Source of the DNA: JAICLL01 sp035252155
Lineage (GTDB): Bacteria > Planctomycetota > Planctomycetia > Pirellulales > JAICIG01
DNA length: 17,930 bases
Direction: 5' to 3'
Assembly (NCBI GenBank): GCA_035252155.1
Contig: DATFDL010000526.1
Span: forward strand, 1-17,930
Shown here: positions 6,838-14,000 of the stretch, piece after piece
Position numbering within the stretch: the stretch's first letter is position 1
Layout of the letters: each line of letters begins with the position of its first letter
Translations under genes and position numbers: made by a program
Notes under the pieces: model-generated
What the model saw: only the letters and a program-made list of their open reading frames with translations
Told to the model about the DNA's origin: nothing
Database searches by the model: none

Positions 6838-6935
6838 TAGCGGACGAAAAATAACTTCGGCAATTTTGTTGACCCTCACCTAGCCTCTCCCGGAGGGAGA
6901 GGGAACTGTAGGACGAAGTTATTCTTCGTCCGCTC
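6838..6935. repeat. Nested palindromic element between sigma and kinase genes
   Basis: Two 21-base arms, 6839-6859 and 6914-6934, are inverted copies of each other with a single mismatch. The right arm sits within a perfect hairpin of its own: GGACGAAG (6911-6918), loop TTATT, CTTCGTCC (6924-6931). Between the arms is a third hairpin, CCTCTCCC (6884-6891), loop GGA, GGGAGAGG (6895-6902), within a CCCTCACC...GGGA stretch of the sort often seen as intergenic repeats in GC-rich genomes. The element fills nearly the entire gap between the two genes. It could be a REP/MITE-like insertion, an RNA processing site or an attenuator that lowers kinase expression relative to sigma. A transposase is not present. 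Confidence 0.75.
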
Positions 6936-6941
6936 CTTAGT

Positions 6942-9158
6942 ATGAACACCGCGACTTCCTGCCCGGAGCCTGATGAATTGCGGCAACTGCTCGGCGGCTC
7001 GCTTGCCGAGCAGCGCCAGCACGCCTGTATCGAACACCTCGAAGCGTGCCACTGCTGTCAGGTGCGGCTGGAAGAAATCGCCACGGCGGGGACGCGCCTG
7101 TCGCAAGTGTGCAAACAGCTTCACCAGTCGCAGCCTGCGGCCACGTCTGCCTATTGGCCGGCGCTCAAGGCGCTCGACGCCGACGCGTCGCAGGCATTGC
7201 ATTCGTCGCACGTAGATACGCCGCGCTCGCCGAGCCGCACGCGCGACGTGGCCCTCGACTTTCTGGCGCCGGCGAGCGATCCGGCTTACGTGGGTCGCCT
7301 CGGGCAGTTCGACGTGATGCGCGTGGTCGGCCGCGGGGGCATGGGCCTGGTGCTCGAAGCGTTCGACTCGCGCCTGCAACGGCATGTGGCCCTCAAGCTG
7401 CTCGATCCTGATTCGGCGGGCGATGAGACCGCCCGGCAGCGTTTTTGTCGCGAGGCCCGCGCCGCGGCATCGATTACGCATGAAAATGTGGTCGCCGTTC
7501 ACCAGGTCGAGAAGTCGGCCGACGGCGGACTGCCCTACATGGTCATGCAGTTAGTCAGCGGCGAATCGCTCGAAGATCGGCTGCAGCGCGAGTCGCCGCT
7601 GCCGATGCGCGAGATCGTGCGGATCGGCATGCAGGCCGCACACGGACTCGAGGCGGCCCACGCCCAGGGACTAATTCATCGCGACATCAAGCCGGGCAAT
7701 ATCTTGTTGGAAGCGCCGCACGACCGCGTCAAGCTCACCGATTTTGGATTGGCGCGTGCCACGCACGACGCAAAGCTCACGCAGTCGGGCTTTGTTTCCG
7801 GCACGCCTTTGTACATGTCGCCCGAGCAGGTCATGGGTGAAGAGGCCGATCACCGTTCCGATTTGTTCAGCCTGGGAGCGGTGCTCTACGAGATGTGTAC
7901 GGGCAGGCCGCCTTTCGCGGGCGAGTCGCCGGTGCTCATTTTGCGGCAAGTCGCCGAAGAGAAACATCGGCCCGTGAGGGAGTTGAACCCGCTCATTCCC
8001 GGCTGGCTTTCCGAAACCATCGACCGCCTGCTGGCCAAGAAGCCGGCCGATCGCATTCAATCGGCGGCCCAGCTCGCCGAATTGTTCGACTACGAGTGGG
8101 CGCTGATGAAGACTTCGTCGGACGACGTGCCGACGGTTTGCCAGGAGGCCGCCAAGAAGCGAGCAAGGCGGACCCGCTGGATCGCCGGCAGTGTGGGCGC
8201 CACATTGCTCGTGGTCGGGCTTTTGGGCGGCAAATTCTTGGGCAAGAAATACGCGCTGCCCGCCGCGGCGGTTTCATCGGCTGAGCCGATCCACGTGCTG
8301 GCCGCCGACGCGGGCACGGTCTGGGCGGTGGCGTTCGATCCCGCGGGCGACACGGCGGCGATGGCTATCGAAGACGGCTCGGTTCGGCTCTGGGATTGGC
8401 GCGGCGAAAGCGTCAAGTCGACGTTCGATGCACACCGCGGACTGGTGTGGGCGACGCAATTCTCGCGCGGAGCCGATTGGTTCGCCACCGCCGGCGACGA
8501 CGGCCTGGTCAAGCTCTGGAAGCCGTCGCAGTCGGTGCCTTTCAAGACGTTCGAGCACGGAAACTCGGTACGCGGGCTGGCGCTGGCCCACGACGACTGC
8601 ACGTTGTTTGCCGGCGACCGCCAAGGCCGGCTCCGTGGCTGGACGCTCGACAGCGATCGGCCTGCGCTGGAGGCCGAGCAGCGTGGCGCGATCTATTCCA
8701 TTGCCATATCGCCCGACGACGAAATCCTGGCCACCGCGGGCAGCGACAAGGCGATCCAAGTGTGGAACGCGAAGGGCCTGACGCCGAAGCTGCGCCTGGA
8801 GGGCCACACGGGTCCGGTCAATGGTTTGTCGTTCAATCATGACGGGCGGCGTTTGGCCTCGGTCGGCTGGGATAGAAACGTGCATCTCTGGGACACGGCA
8901 GGCGGCAAGCCCGTCAACTCGTGGTCGGGGCACGACGGCGACATCTGGGCAGTGGTCTTTTCGCCCGACGGCTCGAAGCTGGCGACGGGCGGACTCGATG
9001 GCGCCGTGAAACTCTGGAACGCCGAAACGGGCGAGCTGCTGGCAACCTATCTCGGCCACAACACGGCGATTCACACGCTGGCCTTCAACCACGATGGCGC
9101 GCTGCTAGCTTCCGGCGGCCGCGACGGCGCAGTGCGCATCTGGCAGATGCGGGACTAG
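6942..9158 (+). CDS. Membrane Ser/Thr protein kinase with N-terminal zinc motif and seven WD40 repeats
   Basis: A 738-residue protein. Residues 7-50 contain HLEACHCC with His32, Cys36 and Cys39, the HxxxCxxC pattern of zinc-binding anti-sigma domains. A Hanks-type kinase domain (about 122-385) follows: GRGGMG (130-135), VALK Lys152, HRDIKPGN (catalytic Asp248), DFG (267-269), GTPLYMSPEQ (287-296) and SDLFSLGAVLYEM. All core catalytic residues are present. One membrane segment (about 413-430, WIAGSVGATLLVVGLLGG) follows a KKRARRTR basic stretch, placing the kinase in the cytoplasm. The outer part has seven WD40 repeats ending in VRLWDW, VKLWKP, LRGWTL, IQVWNA, VHLWDT, VKLWNA and VRIWQM, enough for one full propeller. 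Directly after the ECF gene, it is a likely sensor/regulator of that sigma factor: the propeller could sense an external cue and the zinc motif could hold the sigma. Start ATG 6942. Confidence 0.93.
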   Translation: MNTATSCPEPDELRQLLGGSLAEQRQHACIEHLEACHCCQVRLEEIATAGTRLSQVCKQLHQSQPAATSAYWPALKALDADASQALHSSHVDTPRSPSRTRDVALDFLAPASDPAYVGRLGQFDVMRVVGRGGMGLVLEAFDSRLQRHVALKLLDPDSAGDETARQRFCREARAAASITHENVVAVHQVEKSADGGLPYMVMQLVSGESLEDRLQRESPLPMREIVRIGMQAAHGLEAAHAQGLIHRDIKPGNILLEAPHDRVKLTDFGLARATHDAKLTQSGFVSGTPLYMSPEQVMGEEADHRSDLFSLGAVLYEMCTGRPPFAGESPVLILRQVAEEKHRPVRELNPLIPGWLSETIDRLLAKKPADRIQSAAQLAELFDYEWALMKTSSDDVPTVCQEAAKKRARRTRWIAGSVGATLLVVGLLGGKFLGKKYALPAAAVSSAEPIHVLAADAGTVWAVAFDPAGDTAAMAIEDGSVRLWDWRGESVKSTFDAHRGLVWATQFSRGADWFATAGDDGLVKLWKPSQSVPFKTFEHGNSVRGLALAHDDCTLFAGDRQGRLRGWTLDSDRPALEAEQRGAIYSIAISPDDEILATAGSDKAIQVWNAKGLTPKLRLEGHTGPVNGLSFNHDGRRLASVGWDRNVHLWDTAGGKPVNSWSGHDGDIWAVVFSPDGSKLATGGLDGAVKLWNAETGELLATYLGHNTAIHTLAFNHDGALLASGGRDGAVRIWQMRD

Positions 9159-9175
9159 GGGCTGGGGATTAGGGG
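9151..9175 (+). other. G-quadruplex-type motif across the kinase stop codon
   Basis: Four G-runs (9151-9153, 9158-9161, 9164-9167, 9172-9175) are separated by loops of 4, 2 and 4 bases, meeting the usual G3+N1-7 rule. The kinase TAG at 9156-9158 lies in the first loop and the second run. On the coding strand this would place a quadruplex at the mRNA's stop codon. Folding in the cell is unproven. Confidence 0.5.
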
Positions 9176-9288
9176 TTTCATAGCCGCTCATCTCTGCCTG
9201 CCTACGTCGAGCGGAATCACGGCCGGACTGAATCCTGCGTCTCCTCTGCGGCTTCCCGCGACATTCGATGTGGCCGCCGCAAATTTGC

Positions 9289-9316
9289 TTGCAGCCACTG
9301 ATTGTCGAACCATAAT
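9289..9316 (+). promoter_or_regulatory. Weak sigma-70-like promoter upstream of the beta-helix gene
   Basis: TTGCAG (9289-9294) and CATAAT (9311-9316) are 16 bases apart. The -10 matches five of six consensus bases, but the -35 only three. It is the best pair I can see in the 233-base gap before ATG 9392, which otherwise holds no recognisable gene. Confidence 0.2.
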
Positions 9317-9377
9317 CAACGCACGAGCCAAGGATGCGAAACCGATACAGTGTTTAATGCCTGCCCCTTGACTGGCC

Positions 9378-9382
9378 AAGGA
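9378..9382 (+). promoter_or_regulatory. Ribosome binding site choosing ATG 9392
   Basis: AAGGA lies nine bases before ATG 9392. It favours the start giving MKKSIAVRKLGRRTFRPSLE over the in-frame TTG at 9302. Confidence 0.45.
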
Positions 9383-9391
9383 AAACGCCGC

Positions 9392-11275
9392 ATGAAGAAG
9401 TCGATTGCAGTACGGAAATTGGGCCGGCGCACGTTTCGCCCGTCGCTAGAATCCCTGGAAGCAAGGCTCACCCCCAGTGCTTACACCGTCTCAACCCTGG
9501 CTGATGCGGGCCCGGGCTCCCTTCGTGCGGCAATCACCAGCGTCAACGGCGATAATACGTACGGCAATAATACGCCCGACGTGATCGAATTCTCGGTGGC
9601 GGGCGTCATCCAATTGACGTCGGGCCCTCTGCCCGCCATCACCTATCCCATGAAGATCGACGGTACCAGCGCCCCGGGGTTCGCGGGCGCACCGGTCGTG
9701 GAAATCGACAACAATGGCTTCGCCGGCCTTACCATTGATGCGTCAGAATCCCGTCTCGCTTCGCTGAGCATCGTGAACGCCAACGGTCCCGGCGTGACGC
9801 TGCTGGGTTATACGGGGTTGCCAAACAGCCAGGGAGGTGCTATCGACGCCACGGTCGTTGGCAATTACATCGGGCTGGCTCTCGATGGATCGGTAGCCGC
9901 CAACAGCGGCGTCGGTTTGTTCATCAACGGCGCCCCTGGTGACACCATTGGCGGGCCCACCGCCGCCGATCGCAATGTCATCAGCGGCAATGGCGGAGAC
10001 GGCATTCAGGTGGAGTCGAGCGGGGGCGCAAGTATCCTGGGCAACTTCATCGGGACCGACCCCACCGGAAAGGCGGCCGCTGCCAACCATGGCAATGGCA
10101 TCACCACAGCCACCGGCATAGACTGGAACGCGGTCGGTGGCAGTACCATCGGTGGCACGGATCCGGGCGATGGCAATATCATCGCCTTTAATACTCAATA
10201 CGGCGTCGTCGACTCGGGCTACCGTAACACCATTAGTGAAAACTCCATCTTCAGCAATGGGATGGGGGGCATCCATCTCGTCAACAATGACAACAGAAAT
10301 CAGCCAGCGCCCCTCTTGGCAGCGGCCTTTCAACCCACTCTTTCCACAATCGACGTGAGCGGCACGATACACGTGCCCATTGTACAGATAGAGCCTGACC
10401 AGCCCGCCACTGACATTGTCATCGAAATCTTCGCCACTCCAACCGGCACGCCCGCCGGCCAAGGCCAGAATTTCATTGGCTCGCTGACCGTCGCGCTCAA
10501 TGCCGCCGGCGTCGCCAAGTTCGACTTCCGCTCCACCTATTCCTCAACAATCGGAAACTCCTTCACGGCGACAGCCACATCGCCCGGGGATTCGCGGCTT
10601 CCGGGCGATACCTCCGTCTTTTCCCCGCCCCTGGCGTTGGGCAGCGGCAATGCCAACACGGTATTCGTGGCGAGCGCCTACGAGCTTCTGCTCGATCGAG
10701 CTCCCGATTCCGGCGGAGGCGCCTACTGGGCCAACGCACTAAACAGCGGAACCATAACTCCTGGCGGGTTCGTACTCGCAATCGAACACAGCGAAGAGTA
10801 CATCGCAGAGCAGATCGATGCCATGTACCGGCGCTACCTTAACCGCGCCGCCGACGCGCCAACCAAGCAATACTTTGTCGCCTTCGTACAGGCGGGCGGC
10901 ACCTTCGAGCAAGTGGCCGCGGCCCTGGCCGCCTCACAGGAATTCTACGTGCTGCAAGGTGGAACCGATCAAGGGTTTATCACCGGCCTCTACGCCGACG
11001 TGCTCAACCGCGGCAATGCCAGCACAGCGGACTTGGCCTTCTGGGAAACAGTTCTCGATTCGGGCGCGTCGCGAGCCAGCGTGGCCGACGCGTTCCTCAC
11101 CTCTCACGAATACCGCACGCATTTGGTGCAAAACGACTATCTCACCTTCCTGAACCGCGCGGCCGATCCGGGTGGACTCACGACTTGGCTCAATGCGCTG
11201 AATACCGCGTTCACTGACCAGGAACTACTCGCCACGATTCTCGGCTCGCCCGAGGGATACAAGCTCTGGTCTTGA
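9392..11275 (+). CDS. Exported parallel beta-helix protein with C-terminal DUF4214 repeats
   Basis: A 627-residue protein starting at ATG 9392. The N-terminus has GRRTFRPSLESLEARLTPSA (11-30), a short basic motif like the planctomycete 'LEPR/LExRLTPS' export signals in large surface proteins, so it is probably secreted or surface-displayed. STLADAGPGSLRAAI (34-48) and repeated GN-IG and IGG--NVISGN units (158-290, e.g. VVGNYIGLALDG, ILGNFIGTDPTG, DRNVISGNGGDG) point to a right-handed beta-helix. A beta-rich module (about 315-415) follows. The C-terminal 200 residues form four DUF4214-like units (VASAYELLLDRAPDSGGGAYW, YRRYLNRAADAP, YADVLNRGNASTADLAFWE, YLTFLNRAADPGGLTTWLNA), first unit split as VASAYELLLDRAP and DSGGGAYW. 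These units are common in bacterial surface proteins. The function is unknown. The stop lies five bases before the truncated DLH gene. Codon use is less GC-skewed than neighbours, with several ACC/AAT-rich runs. Confidence 0.88.
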   Translation: MKKSIAVRKLGRRTFRPSLESLEARLTPSAYTVSTLADAGPGSLRAAITSVNGDNTYGNNTPDVIEFSVAGVIQLTSGPLPAITYPMKIDGTSAPGFAGAPVVEIDNNGFAGLTIDASESRLASLSIVNANGPGVTLLGYTGLPNSQGGAIDATVVGNYIGLALDGSVAANSGVGLFINGAPGDTIGGPTAADRNVISGNGGDGIQVESSGGASILGNFIGTDPTGKAAAANHGNGITTATGIDWNAVGGSTIGGTDPGDGNIIAFNTQYGVVDSGYRNTISENSIFSNGMGGIHLVNNDNRNQPAPLLAAAFQPTLSTIDVSGTIHVPIVQIEPDQPATDIVIEIFATPTGTPAGQGQNFIGSLTVALNAAGVAKFDFRSTYSSTIGNSFTATATSPGDSRLPGDTSVFSPPLALGSGNANTVFVASAYELLLDRAPDSGGGAYWANALNSGTITPGGFVLAIEHSEEYIAEQIDAMYRRYLNRAADAPTKQYFVAFVQAGGTFEQVAAALAASQEFYVLQGGTDQGFITGLYADVLNRGNASTADLAFWETVLDSGASRASVADAFLTSHEYRTHLVQNDYLTFLNRAADPGGLTTWLNALNTAFTDQELLATILGSPEGYKLWS

Positions 11276-11280
11276 TAAAA

Positions 11281-11896
11281 CTGCTTCGGCGTCCACGAGC
11301 ACATCAAAGACATTTGCCGGCGATTGGCCAAGCGCGGCTACTTGGCGATCGCGCCGGAATTGTACGCTCGGCAGGGCGATGTCTTGAAGATCAGCGATTT
11401 CCGAGAAATCTTTTCGAAGGTCGTGTCGAAGTTGCCCGACGAGCAGGTGATGTTCGACCTGGACGCCGCCGTGGCCTGGGCCGAGAAATCGAAAGGCGAC
11501 ACCAAGCGACTGGCGATCACGGGCTTCTGCTGGGGCGGGCGGATTGTCTGGTTGTACGCGGCCCACGCCGCCAAGCTCAAGGCGGGCGTCGCCTGGTACG
11601 GCCGCCTGACCGGCGACAAAGACGAGTTGCACCCCAAGCATCCAATCGACCTGGCGGCGTCGCTCAAGTGCCCGGTGCTAGGGCTTTACGGCGGGGCCGA
11701 CCAAGGCATTCCGCTCGAATCGGTCGAGAAGATGCGGGCCGCCTTGAAGGATTCAAAGAGCAGGTCGGAGATCGTGGTCTATCCCGACACTCCGCACGCC
11801 TTTTTTGCCGATTACCGTCCCAGCTATCGCCAGCAGCGCGCCGAGGATGGCTGGAAGCGAATGCTCGATTGGTTCGCCGCGCACGGTGTGAAATAG
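11281..11896 (+). pseudogene. Dienelactone hydrolase family gene lacking its 5' end
   Basis: Sequence similarity to the dienelactone hydrolase (alpha/beta hydrolase) family starts abruptly at 11282 with CFGVHEHIKDICRRLAKRGY, five bases after the beta-helix stop and directly after an in-frame TAA. Normal relatives have another roughly 50-100 residues before this. The lost part includes the Glu of the 'QEIFGVH' motif that assists the nucleophile in the model enzyme. The rest is intact: GFCWGG (nucleophile Cys69, counting from TTG 11324), Asp126 in GGADQGIP and His158 in PDTPHAF, ending in DWFAAHGVK and TAG at 11896. The only possible start is TTG 11324, with no ribosome site. It is most simply a gene truncated when the beta-helix gene came to lie upstream. 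A shortened but folded product is less likely. Confidence 0.8.
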
Positions 11897-12125
11897 CCGC
11901 CGGCGCTAGGCTGACTTTGATACGTACCGCCACTACGCACACCGCGCTCCGCTGGCGTTCAAGGCTATCATGACACTGCCGCAACCATCGGCATTCCGGG
12001 CGATGGTCGATGGATACGATGGGCAATGCCCTGTTGCCGAAGGCCGTTTGCCGACGCATCATAGTCGGTCGATGTGACTGACCGCAGTTTCATCAGCGGG
12101 AATTGTACAATTAGCATCGGGGCGT
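11897..12125. other. Gene-free stretch between convergent DLH relic and propeller gene
   Basis: No gene is recognised in this 229-base gap between two convergent 3' ends. The only notable piece is AATTGTACAATT (12101-12112), a perfect 12-base palindrome and AT-rich for this genome. It has no T-run on either side to mark it as a terminator, and could be a protein-binding site or chance. Confidence 0.4.
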
Positions 12126-13511
12126 TCACCGGAGATCGAGTATCGCAAGCCGCTCCCACTTTTTTCCCGCAAGACAGACCGCACCATGCTCCCATACTCC
12201 AAGCAGCGATCCATATTGGCAATCCGATCGATAAATATGGTCGCGCATGGACAAAACGAGCAGCTCGCCCGCAAGAAACTTTCTGCGCGACGTCCCGAAG
12301 CTCGCCACCAACAGCTCATGGCCCGGCACTTTCGTAAGGCTGCCAGCACCGCCGATAGTAGGCTTGAGATTGAGCGTTTCCTCGCCAGAAACAGGATCAA
12401 ATGCAAGTAAACGCCCGCCACGCCCGTCGGTCCCGACAAACACGTCGCTGCCAGGGCAGCAATGGACTCGATAAATGTAGGGTTTGGCGCGAACGGTCCA
12501 CAAAGGATCATTCTTTCCTAACCAAGCGAGCATTTGATCATTTATCTGAAGGGCGAGGCCCACCCCGGTGTGGTGCAAGCATGTCGAGTTGACCTTTGAT
12601 TGTTGCCATCTCACCTCCCGCGCTTGACGGCCGCGCTCATCGAGCCAGTTAACCCCAACTTCGCCGCGAGAGTGCCAGGGGGAGGCCACAAGCGAGCCGT
12701 CGCGGATCGGCCAACCAAGGTCGTCTCCGCATTCGTGCAAGACCTGGTTTGTTCCCGTTTCAAAATCGAGCACACCGACTTGCCCAACACCGGACCAGAC
12801 GGCCGGATGGTGCGGTTCCCAGCCGTGGGTGCTCGACCAGACGCCAGTGAAAAAGCCCTGCTCTACGATTCCAACGCTAACGCCGGAAAAGGTGCCTCGC
12901 CAAATCAGCGTGCCCGTCGAAACGTCCAAACGAATCGCGTCCAATTGACAGGCATACGGGGGCAGCGTATCGACCCTTATCGTTGGGGAGTAGTAGACGC
13001 TCCGCCGGGACTGCCGCGATAGACAAACAACCAACCGAGTCGGATCGCTGGCAAAGAAGGCGTCAATCTCTTCGGTTTGCGCACCCGGCCAGGCGGGCGA
13101 CGGCTCGGCCCAAGTCGCTACCGCCGGAATGGGGATCAAATGCTCCCAAAGAGGCCGGCCGGTCGCAGCGTCTCTCGCCAAAACCAAGGCGCAGCCATCT
13201 TCGGTGGGCAAGAGCTCTGCAATAACATCATCGGCCTCACTGTACCAGAGTTCGAATCCGGCGGGCCAAATGGGGGTGCTGATGCGACGTGGAAGTTTCC
13301 AAGTCGATTCGCGGATCGTCGTGACGACGGGCTGGCGCTGGATCAGCCACACTACTTCGCCGGATTCCGCTGAGATTTTACACATGAAGCGGGAGCATCG
13401 AAGAAATAAGGAGGAGCCGTGACTACTCAGAACCAGGGGGCCAAACGCGTCAGGATCGAGCATGCGCGAATCGAAGCCCGGTAAACCATCGACGAAGAAG
13501 TGTGGCATCAT
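12126..13511 (-). CDS. PQQ-like beta-propeller repeat protein, probably cytoplasmic
   Basis: A 461-residue protein beginning MMPHFFVDGLPGFDSRMLDP with no signal peptide or membrane segment. Blade-end motifs of the PQQ/WD-like type recur: CKISAESGEVVW (44-55), ARDAATGRPLWE (112-123), IRLDVSTGTLIWR (193-205), VLDFETGTNQVL (247-258) and LLAFDPVSGEETLN (368-381). These pair a hydrophobic strand with an Asp and a TG/SG turn, as in PQQ-dependent dehydrogenases and related non-enzymatic propellers. I see no conserved PQQ-binding Trp docking or catalytic site to justify an enzyme call. The gene stands alone, convergent with the DLH relic, and is separated from the DUF1552 operon by a 490-base gap. 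The overall arrangement suggests a ligand-binding or scaffold propeller. Start is one of two adjacent ATGs (13511 or 13508). No ribosome site is evident. The domain call is firm, the role unknown. Confidence 0.72.
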   Translation of the reverse strand: MMPHFFVDGLPGFDSRMLDPDAFGPLVLSSHGSSLFLRCSRFMCKISAESGEVVWLIQRQPVVTTIRESTWKLPRRISTPIWPAGFELWYSEADDVIAELLPTEDGCALVLARDAATGRPLWEHLIPIPAVATWAEPSPAWPGAQTEEIDAFFASDPTRLVVCLSRQSRRSVYYSPTIRVDTLPPYACQLDAIRLDVSTGTLIWRGTFSGVSVGIVEQGFFTGVWSSTHGWEPHHPAVWSGVGQVGVLDFETGTNQVLHECGDDLGWPIRDGSLVASPWHSRGEVGVNWLDERGRQAREVRWQQSKVNSTCLHHTGVGLALQINDQMLAWLGKNDPLWTVRAKPYIYRVHCCPGSDVFVGTDGRGGRLLAFDPVSGEETLNLKPTIGGAGSLTKVPGHELLVASFGTSRRKFLAGELLVLSMRDHIYRSDCQYGSLLGVWEHGAVCLAGKKWERLAILDLR

Positions 13512-14000
13512 CGATCTGTTACGTCGAACTTGTGATCACCAACAGGTTAACAAAGGTAATGCAAGGCCGGAATCAATTCGCCGATTGACCAACCTACGCG
13601 GCACTCGCGCCGCGACCGTCAAGAAGAGGCAGCAATCCTACCATGACCCAGAAGACTCGGGAACCTGCGTCGGTCAGACATACCGAAGAAGAAAACGGGA
13701 CGCAGCTCGATTCGCGCAAGAACGCGGAGCACCTGGGTCGAGTTTCATGCAACAGTGCGAGATCCGGTGTTTTTCGTGGCCGAAGCAATGGGCCGAGCGA
13801 CTGCCCCGAAGGGGCACGAGAGACTAGCCAGGGGCAACGCCCCTGGATTTCGCTCCGAGCGAACCGGTCGTCAGCCCCAACAGGGCGCCAGAGGCGGGGT
13901 TCATGCAAGATTCCGCCGACGTAAGCGTGCCCAGGTGCGTTGCCCCTGGCTGTTCTATGATGCTCGTTCCGCAGGCGAACGACATCCTGCAGCGAGCCGC
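13512..14000. other. Gene-free 489-base intergenic stretch
   Basis: No recognisable gene is found. Open frames on both strands cross the palindromic element and are low-complexity Arg/Pro/Gly-rich products of it. The first 290 bases (13512-13802) hold nothing I can name and should contain the promoter of the propeller gene on the minus strand. The rest holds the palindromic element listed separately, which ends 50 bases from the stop of the DUF1552 gene. Confidence 0.6.
13803..13951. repeat. Second nested palindromic element (AGCCAGGGGC arms)
   Basis: Two 21-base arms, 13826-13846 and 13931-13951, are inverted copies with one mismatch. The left arm is itself a perfect hairpin: CCAGGGGC, loop AAC, GCCCCTGG (13828-13846). 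The right arm is the same hairpin with one mispair. Within lies TTCGCT (13849-13854), loop CCG, AGCGAA (13858-13863), and just before it GCCCC-GAA-GGGGC (13803-13815). The CAGGGGCGTTGCCCCTGGC type is, from memory, a frequent planctomycete intergenic repeat. The element is placed just past the 3' end of the DUF1552 gene, where the hairpins could end or protect that operon's transcript. Confidence 0.75.

Noticed and set aside
6102..6854. A 250-codon plus-strand frame over the sigma gene
   Set aside because: Rich in Arg and Ala with no domain; the overlapping 202-codon frame gives a textbook ECF sigma factor.
8274..9092. A 272-codon minus-strand frame opposite the WD40 repeats
   Set aside because: Periodic look arises from the WD40 repeats on the other strand; no domain of its own.
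8325..9158. Possible tandem DNA repeat
   Set aside because: The periodicity is at protein level (WD40 blades about 40 residues apart); the DNA of the units is too diverged to be a tandem repeat.
9159..9391. Missing N-terminal part of the dienelactone hydrolase upstream of the beta-helix gene
   Set aside because: I looked for the lost segment here, expecting it if the beta-helix gene were a simple insertion, but saw no hydrolase-like sequence in any frame.
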